DNA of 64,000 nt from Labedaea rhizosphaerae (GTDB taxonomy: Bacteria; Actinomycetota; Actinomycetes; Mycobacteriales; Pseudonocardiaceae), in contig NZ_SNXZ01000002.1 in the NCBI RefSeq assembly GCF_004362825.1, positions 372,001 to 436,000 of the forward strand, in the 5' to 3' direction. The translations under genes were made by a program, and so were the position numbers. Position 1 is the stretch's first letter; the number at the start of each line of letters is the position of its first letter. Of the stretch, positions 59,773-64,000 are shown piece after piece. Below the pieces are notes generated by a model. That model saw only the letters and a list, made by a program, of their open reading frames with translations. It searched no databases and was not told where the DNA came from.

Positions 59773-59855
59773 GGAAGCTATTTTTCCGCTATATCGGCCG
59801 TCCGCCGTGGTGTAGATCGCCGCCCCTGGTGCCGTACTGCCCAAATATAGCTTCC
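59773..59855. promoter_or_regulatory. Divergent promoter region with a 9-bp inverted repeat
   Basis: GGAAGCTAT (59773-59781) and ATAGCTTCC (59847-59855) form a perfect 9-bp inverted repeat 65 bp apart, between the membrane-protein gene (leftward) and the pyrrole cassette (rightward). Each arm contains a TAGCTT that could be a -10 element reading away from the centre, so these may be two divergent promoters of the same type, or a regulator site. The sequence between is moderately AT-rich. Confidence 0.4.
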
Positions 59856-59895
59856 CCCTCGACGCTGAAGCGGTTCCGTCGAACCGGAGAAGGAC

Positions 59896-61038
59896 ATGGA
59901 CTTCGCTCTGAGCAACGAGCAGCGCAAGCGCACCGACGATCTCGGCACGGCGATCCGGGACCGGCTCGGTGCCGCGCGTCCGTCCACGCCGGACGCCCAC
60001 TTCACCCGGGAACGCTGGCGTATCGCCGCCGAACTCGGGCTCACGGGGTTGTGCCTGCCCACCGAGCACGGCGGGCAGGGCCTCGGCGCCCTCGACACCG
60101 CGCTGTGCCTGGAGGTCTTCGGCCGCGCGTGCCCGGACACCGGGCTCGTGTTCGGCGTCGCCGCGCACCTGCTCGCCTGCGCGGTGGCGGTGCGCGACTT
60201 CGCCGCTCCAGATACCGCCGCCCGGCTGCTGCCGGGCCTGGCCAACGGCGAGCTGATCGCAGCCAACGCCATCACCGAGGACGACGCGGGCTCCGACACC
60301 GGCGCGCTGGACATGAAGGCCGCCGCCGACCCGGCCGGGTACCGGCTCACCGGCGAGAAGTCCTTTTCCAGCAACGCCCCGCTCGCCGACGTGTTCGTCA
60401 CCTACGCCGTCACCGATCCCACGGCGGGCTTCTTCGGCACCACCGGCTTCGTGGTGGACCGGGACCTGCCGGGCGTCGAGGTCAGCGCCCCGATGGCGAA
60501 GGCCGGCCTGCACGGCTGCCCGGCGGGCCGGCTGACCCTGACCGACACGCCCGTGCCGCACGCGGCCGTGCTCGGCGAGGTGGGCCAGGGCAGCACGATC
60601 TTCCAGCACTCCATGGGCTGGGAGCGCGCCTGCCTGTTCGCGATCTACCTCGGTGTCATGGACGCGCAGCTGCGCCAGTGCGTGCGCCACGCCCGCAAAC
60701 GACGCCAGTTCGGCCACCGGATCGGGGAGTTCCAGGCGGTCGCGCACCCGATCGCGGACATGCGTCAGCGCCTCGACGCGGCGCGGCTGCTGCTGTACCG
60801 CGCCTGCTGGCGCATGGACCAGGGCCACAACGACGTCACCGAGATCTCGATGGCGAAGATCGCCGTCTCCGAGGCGGTCGTCGCCAACAGCCTCACCGCC
60901 GTGCAGTTGTTCGGCGGCAAGGGGTACCTCGTCGAAACCGGCGTCGAGGCGCAGTTGCGCGACGCCCTGCCCAGCCGGATCTTCTCCGGCACCAACGAGA
61001 TCCACCGCACCCTGGTGGCGAGGGGAATGGGCCTGTGA
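59896..61038 (+). CDS. Acyl-CoA dehydrogenase, prolyl-carrier oxidase type
   Basis: A 380-residue flavoprotein of the acyl-CoA dehydrogenase family. In PltE/RedW-type pathways such an enzyme oxidises prolyl-S-carrier to pyrrolyl-2-carboxyl-S-carrier. The FAD-contacting AITEDDAGSDTGAL (about 128-141) and the C-terminal IFSGTNEIHRTLVARGMG are conserved. The assignment to proline rather than acyl-CoA rests on context: the next three genes are a proline-type adenylation enzyme, a lone carrier and a halogenase. GGAGAAGG lies 3-5 nt before the ATG. The stop overlaps the adenylation start by 4 nt (GTGA). It is first gene of a tightly coupled four-gene cassette. Confidence 0.9.
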   Translation: MDFALSNEQRKRTDDLGTAIRDRLGAARPSTPDAHFTRERWRIAAELGLTGLCLPTEHGGQGLGALDTALCLEVFGRACPDTGLVFGVAAHLLACAVAVRDFAAPDTAARLLPGLANGELIAANAITEDDAGSDTGALDMKAAADPAGYRLTGEKSFSSNAPLADVFVTYAVTDPTAGFFGTTGFVVDRDLPGVEVSAPMAKAGLHGCPAGRLTLTDTPVPHAAVLGEVGQGSTIFQHSMGWERACLFAIYLGVMDAQLRQCVRHARKRRQFGHRIGEFQAVAHPIADMRQRLDAARLLLYRACWRMDQGHNDVTEISMAKIAVSEAVVANSLTAVQLFGGKGYLVETGVEAQLRDALPSRIFSGTNEIHRTLVARGMGL

Positions 61039-62600
61039 CCCTGCACGAGCTGGCCATCGACAGCACCACCAAGTTCCCGGACCGGCTCGCGGTCGCGTCC
61101 GGCGCGGACACCTTGACCTACCGGCAACTCGACGAGGCGGCGAACCGCTTCGCCCACCGGTTGCGGGACCTCGGCGTCGGCCGCGGCGACCGGGTTCTGC
61201 TCTGGTCCGACAAGTCCACGGACATGATCGCCGCCATGCAGGGGGTGCTCCGGCTCGGCGCGGCCTACGTGCCCCTGGACGGCACCTCACCGGTGGCACG
61301 GGTCGCCATGCTCGCCGCCGACTGCGGCGCGGTGGTGGTCTGCGCGGAGAGCAGCAGGCTCGCCGCGATCCGCGCCGCGGTCGACGGCGATCATGCCGGC
61401 CTCCCGTGCCTCGACCTGCACAGTGAGTCCACAGTGGACACCAAGGCGGTGAACGAGCCGGTCGGCGACGACGAGCTCGCCTACATCCTCTACACGTCCG
61501 GCTCGACGGGGACGCCCAAGGGCGTCTGCATCAGCCACCGCAACGCGCGCGCGTTCGTCGACTGGGCGGTCGACGAACTCCGCATCGGACCCGAGGACCG
61601 GCTGGCAAACCACGCTCCCCTGGTTTTCGACCTGTCGGTGCTGGACCTGTATGGCGCTTTCGCCACCGGCGCGTCGGTGCACCTGCTGGCCGCGGAACTC
61701 GCCAACGCACCGGCGCAGCTGGTCCGCTTCCTGTACGACCAGGGCATCACCATCTGGTACTCGGTGCCCTCGGCGCTGCTGCTGATGATGCGCAACGGCG
61801 GACTGCTCGACCAGCACGCACCCGACGCCCTGCGTGTCGTGTGCTTCGCGGGCGAGCCGTTCCAGATCGAAGGGGTGCGGGCGCTCGAGGCCTGGACCGG
61901 TGCCCGGTTGCTCAACCTCTACGGGCCCACCGAGACCAACGTGTGCACCTACCACGAGGTCGGCGGCCCGGACCTGGCCAGGCAGCGCCCGCCGCTGATC
62001 GGCAAGGCCTGCTCGGGCGACGAGGTGTGGGCCGAGCGTCCTGACGGGACGGTCGCGGGCCCCGGCGAGGAAGGTGAGCTCGTCGTGTCCGGACCGACGG
62101 TCATGATGGGTTACTGGGGCGCCGAGCCGCAGGTCGGGCCGTACCGCACCGGCGACATCGTCCGGGTCCTCGACGACGGCGCGTTCGACTACGTGGGCCG
62201 GCGCGACCACACCGTCAAGGTGCGCGGCCGCCGGATCGGGCTCGGCGAGGTGGAGGTCGCCGCAGCCGGTCACCCCGACGTGGAGGACGCCGCCGTCGTG
62301 CTGGTCGGCTCCGGCATGGACGCCCGGCTCGCGGCGTTCGTGGTGCCCGTCCGGGGACGTGCGCCCGGACCGCTGGCGGTCAAGGCGCACTGCGCCCGGG
62401 TGCTGCCCTCCTACGCCCTGCCCGACCACATCCACCTCGTCGCCGCGGGTGAGGACCTGCCCCGCACCCGCAACGGCAAGGTGGACCGCCCCGCGCTCGT
62501 GCGCAGGCACACCGAACTCGTCGCGCAGCGCGCCGAACGCCGGCTCGCGTCCGCGCCCGCCGCCGACCCGGCGCCGGGCCCCGAAGGGAGAACACCGTGA
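61035..62600 (+). CDS. L-proline adenylation enzyme (PltF-like)
   Basis: A 521-residue stand-alone adenylation enzyme. It activates an amino acid and loads it on the carrier encoded next door. Motifs: YTSGSTGTPKG (A3), YGPTETN (A5), YRTGD (A7), GRRDHTVKVRG (A8) and RNGKVDRPAL (A10 Lys). Pocket residues by eye are D-L-L-Y-C-A-L-V-C-K. The code of pyrrole-pathway proline enzymes, as I recall it, is D-L-L-Y-L-A-L-V-C-K, one change away, so L-proline is the confident prediction. The GTG start overlaps the dehydrogenase stop and the stop overlaps the carrier start, both by 4 nt. Confidence 0.92.
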   Translation: MTLHELAIDSTTKFPDRLAVASGADTLTYRQLDEAANRFAHRLRDLGVGRGDRVLLWSDKSTDMIAAMQGVLRLGAAYVPLDGTSPVARVAMLAADCGAVVVCAESSRLAAIRAAVDGDHAGLPCLDLHSESTVDTKAVNEPVGDDELAYILYTSGSTGTPKGVCISHRNARAFVDWAVDELRIGPEDRLANHAPLVFDLSVLDLYGAFATGASVHLLAAELANAPAQLVRFLYDQGITIWYSVPSALLLMMRNGGLLDQHAPDALRVVCFAGEPFQIEGVRALEAWTGARLLNLYGPTETNVCTYHEVGGPDLARQRPPLIGKACSGDEVWAERPDGTVAGPGEEGELVVSGPTVMMGYWGAEPQVGPYRTGDIVRVLDDGAFDYVGRRDHTVKVRGRRIGLGEVEVAAAGHPDVEDAAVVLVGSGMDARLAAFVVPVRGRAPGPLAVKAHCARVLPSYALPDHIHLVAAGEDLPRTRNGKVDRPALVRRHTELVAQRAERRLASAPAADPAPGPEGRTP

Positions 62601-62875
62601 ACCAGGCCGAAGTCGAAGACGCCCTGATGGAGTTCATCCGCCAGGAATTCCTCTGGGGCGACGAGGAAGGCGAGCTGACCAAGACCACCCCGTTGCTGGA
62701 GTGGGGGATCATCGACTCGCTGCGCACGGCCGTGCTGGTCGGTCACGTGCGCGAGCAGTTCGGCGTGTTCGTCTCCCCGGCGAAGATCAACTCTCGCAAC
62801 TTCCGCGACGTCACCACCATCGCCGCGGTCGTCGCGGCCGAAGCGGCGAACAGCGCCGAGAAGGAGACCGCATGA
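62597..62875 (+). CDS. Stand-alone peptidyl carrier protein (PltL-like)
   Basis: A 92-residue carrier protein on which proline would be held, oxidised and chlorinated. The phosphopantetheine Ser is in WGIIDSLRTA (about residue 41), and the charged helical flanks match free-standing PltL-type carriers. The GTG start follows AAGGGAG and overlaps the adenylation stop (GTGA); the stop overlaps the halogenase start (ATGA). It needs a phosphopantetheinyl transferase from elsewhere. Its pyrrolyl load would then be passed to the NRPS or PKS. Confidence 0.93.
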   Translation: MNQAEVEDALMEFIRQEFLWGDEEGELTKTTPLLEWGIIDSLRTAVLVGHVREQFGVFVSPAKINSRNFRDVTTIAAVVAAEAANSAEKETA

Positions 62876-64000
62876 GCCCCCACAGCACCGACTACGACGT
62901 CGCCATCATCGGCGGTGGTCCCGCCGGGTCGACGATGGCGTCCTACCTCGCGCGGGCGGGTCTGTCGGCGGTGGTGTTCGAGAGCGAGACGTTCCCGCGC
63001 CCGCACGTCGGCGAGTCGCTGGTGCCGGCCACCACCCCGGTGCTCAACGAGATCGGCGCCCTCGAGAAGATCGACGAGGTCGGGTTCCCGAAGAAGTTCG
63101 GTGCGTCGTGGACCTCCGCCGAGTCCCGCAACATCCCTTTCATGGGCTACCAGGGGCTCTCCCACGACTGGTCGGCCGACGTCCAGTTCGTCGAGCGCGA
63201 CCAGCCCGGGGTCGACCGCGACTACACCTACCACGTCGACCGCGGCCGGTTCGACGCCATCCTGTTGCGCCACGCGCAGGAGCAGGGCGCGACCGTGTTC
63301 AACGGGGCCCGCGTGCGGGACGTGGACTTGGACGACCCCAACGAGGTGCGCCTGACCGTCCGGTTCGGCGCACGGGACACCACGTACACGGCCAAGATGG
63401 TGGTCGACGCGTCCGGCCGGCAGACCATGCTGGGCCGCAAGCTGAAGGTCAAGGTGTCCGACCCCGTCTTCGACCAGTACGCGCTGCACACCTGGTTCGA
63501 GGGACTGGACCGGGAAGCGTTGAGCCCCAACAAGGCGATGGCCGAGCACATCTACGTGCACTTCCTGCCGATCAAGGACACGTGGGTCTGGCAGATCCCG
63601 ATCACCGACACCATCACCAGCATCGGCGTGGTGACGCAGAAGAAGCAGTTCACCGCGGCCGGCACCGACCGCGAGAGCTTCTTCTGGGACTTCGTCGGCA
63701 GCAGGCCCGAACTGGCCGAGGCGTTGAAGAAGGCCGAGCAGATCCGCCCGTTCAAGGTCGAGGGCGACTACAGCTACGCCATGGAGAAGATCTGCGGCGA
63801 CCGGTTCGTGCTGATCGGCGACGCGGCGCGGTTCGTGGACCCGATCTTCTCCAGCGGCGTCAGCGTCGCGCTGAACAGCGCGCGCATCGCCGCGAAGGAC
63901 ATCATCGACGCGCACGCCGCCGACGACTTCGGCAAGGAGCGGTTCGCCTCGTACGAGAACAAGCTGCGACGCGCGGTCAAGTACTGGTACGAGTTCATCT
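62872..64000 (+). CDS. FAD-dependent halogenase, pyrrolyl-carrier type (3' end outside window)
   Basis: The first 376 residues of a flavin-dependent halogenase, which would chlorinate the carrier-bound pyrrole with FADH2, O2 and chloride. The FAD fold begins IIGGGPAGSTMASYLARAG; HVGESLVPATTP, the halogenase signature WVWQIP (about 238) and GDAARFVDPIFSSGV (about 322) are present. It resembles the PltA/carrier-acting branch more than tryptophan halogenases. The ATG overlaps the carrier stop (ATGA), making it the fourth gene of the cassette. Mono- or dichlorination cannot be read. A flavin reductase partner was not found. The C-terminus is cut by the window edge. Confidence 0.93.
   Translation, partial: MSPHSTDYDVAIIGGGPAGSTMASYLARAGLSAVVFESETFPRPHVGESLVPATTPVLNEIGALEKIDEVGFPKKFGASWTSAESRNIPFMGYQGLSHDWSADVQFVERDQPGVDRDYTYHVDRGRFDAILLRHAQEQGATVFNGARVRDVDLDDPNEVRLTVRFGARDTTYTAKMVVDASGRQTMLGRKLKVKVSDPVFDQYALHTWFEGLDREALSPNKAMAEHIYVHFLPIKDTWVWQIPITDTITSIGVVTQKKQFTAAGTDRESFFWDFVGSRPELAEALKKAEQIRPFKVEGDYSYAMEKICGDRFVLIGDAARFVDPIFSSGVSVALNSARIAAKDIIDAHAADDFGKERFASYENKLRRAVKYWYEFI

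Overview
This is very GC-rich DNA from an actinomycete. Modular PKS and NRPS genes, an AfsR-type SARP regulator, a class-E-sortase-like surface protein (LAYTG motif) and GTG starts with overlapping GTGA/ATGA junctions all fit. A Pseudonocardiaceae-like genus (Amycolatopsis or Saccharothrix type) is my guess from style only; no marker gene in the window fixes the taxon.

Left block (1-26,090) is a biosynthetic region. Two PKS genes on the minus strand encode a KSQ loading module plus first extension module (KSQ-AT-ACP-KS-AT-DH-KR-ACP) and then a KS-AT-DH-KR module that runs off the left edge. Motifs predict a propionate starter, one methylmalonate and then one malonate, each reduced and dehydrated: a 4-methylhepta-2,4-dienoyl chain if the genes act in that order. 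Divergent from them are a stand-alone condensation-like protein and an MMPL exporter. A second minus-strand operon holds an ornithine-cyclodeaminase-like protein, a LuxR-type regulator, a stand-alone adenylation enzyme and a condensation protein with a dead carrier domain. It faces a 47-residue secreted peptide gene across an intergenic region with helically phased repeats, and a large SARP regulator follows.

Middle block (26,091-38,925) looks like ordinary chromosome: a Vps62-like lipoprotein, a TIM-barrel glycosidase-like protein, a sortase-anchored DUF3494 (ice-binding-like) protein, a fatty-acid desaturase, a stress protein, MerR and LapA-like proteins, an ABC exporter, an Fe-S-type HTH regulator and small membrane proteins. 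At 33,256-33,983 there is no convincing gene; a promoter, several hairpins and a terminator-like stem suggest a structured non-coding RNA or long leader.

Right block (38,926-64,000) is an NRPS cluster. Two NRPS genes give PCP*-C-A-PCP-E and C-A-nMT-PCP-C-A(Thr)-PCP-E, so a D-residue, an N-methyl residue and a D-allo-Thr-type residue. Around them sits a complete one-carbon keto-acid homologation set: an isopropylmalate-synthase-like enzyme, LeuC-, LeuD- and LeuB-like proteins and an aminotransferase, plus a SAM methyltransferase. This layout resembles the homotyrosine/homophenylalanine pathways. At the right edge a four-gene cassette (acyl-CoA dehydrogenase, proline-type adenylation enzyme, carrier protein, FAD halogenase) is the classic route from proline to chlorinated pyrrole-2-carboxyl-carrier. 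No thioesterase, MbtH protein or phosphopantetheinyl transferase was found, so the pathway is incomplete here. Whether the left and right blocks make one product or two is open; an identical promoter (TTGCCG, 17 bp, TAGCGT) in both blocks is a small hint of co-regulation.
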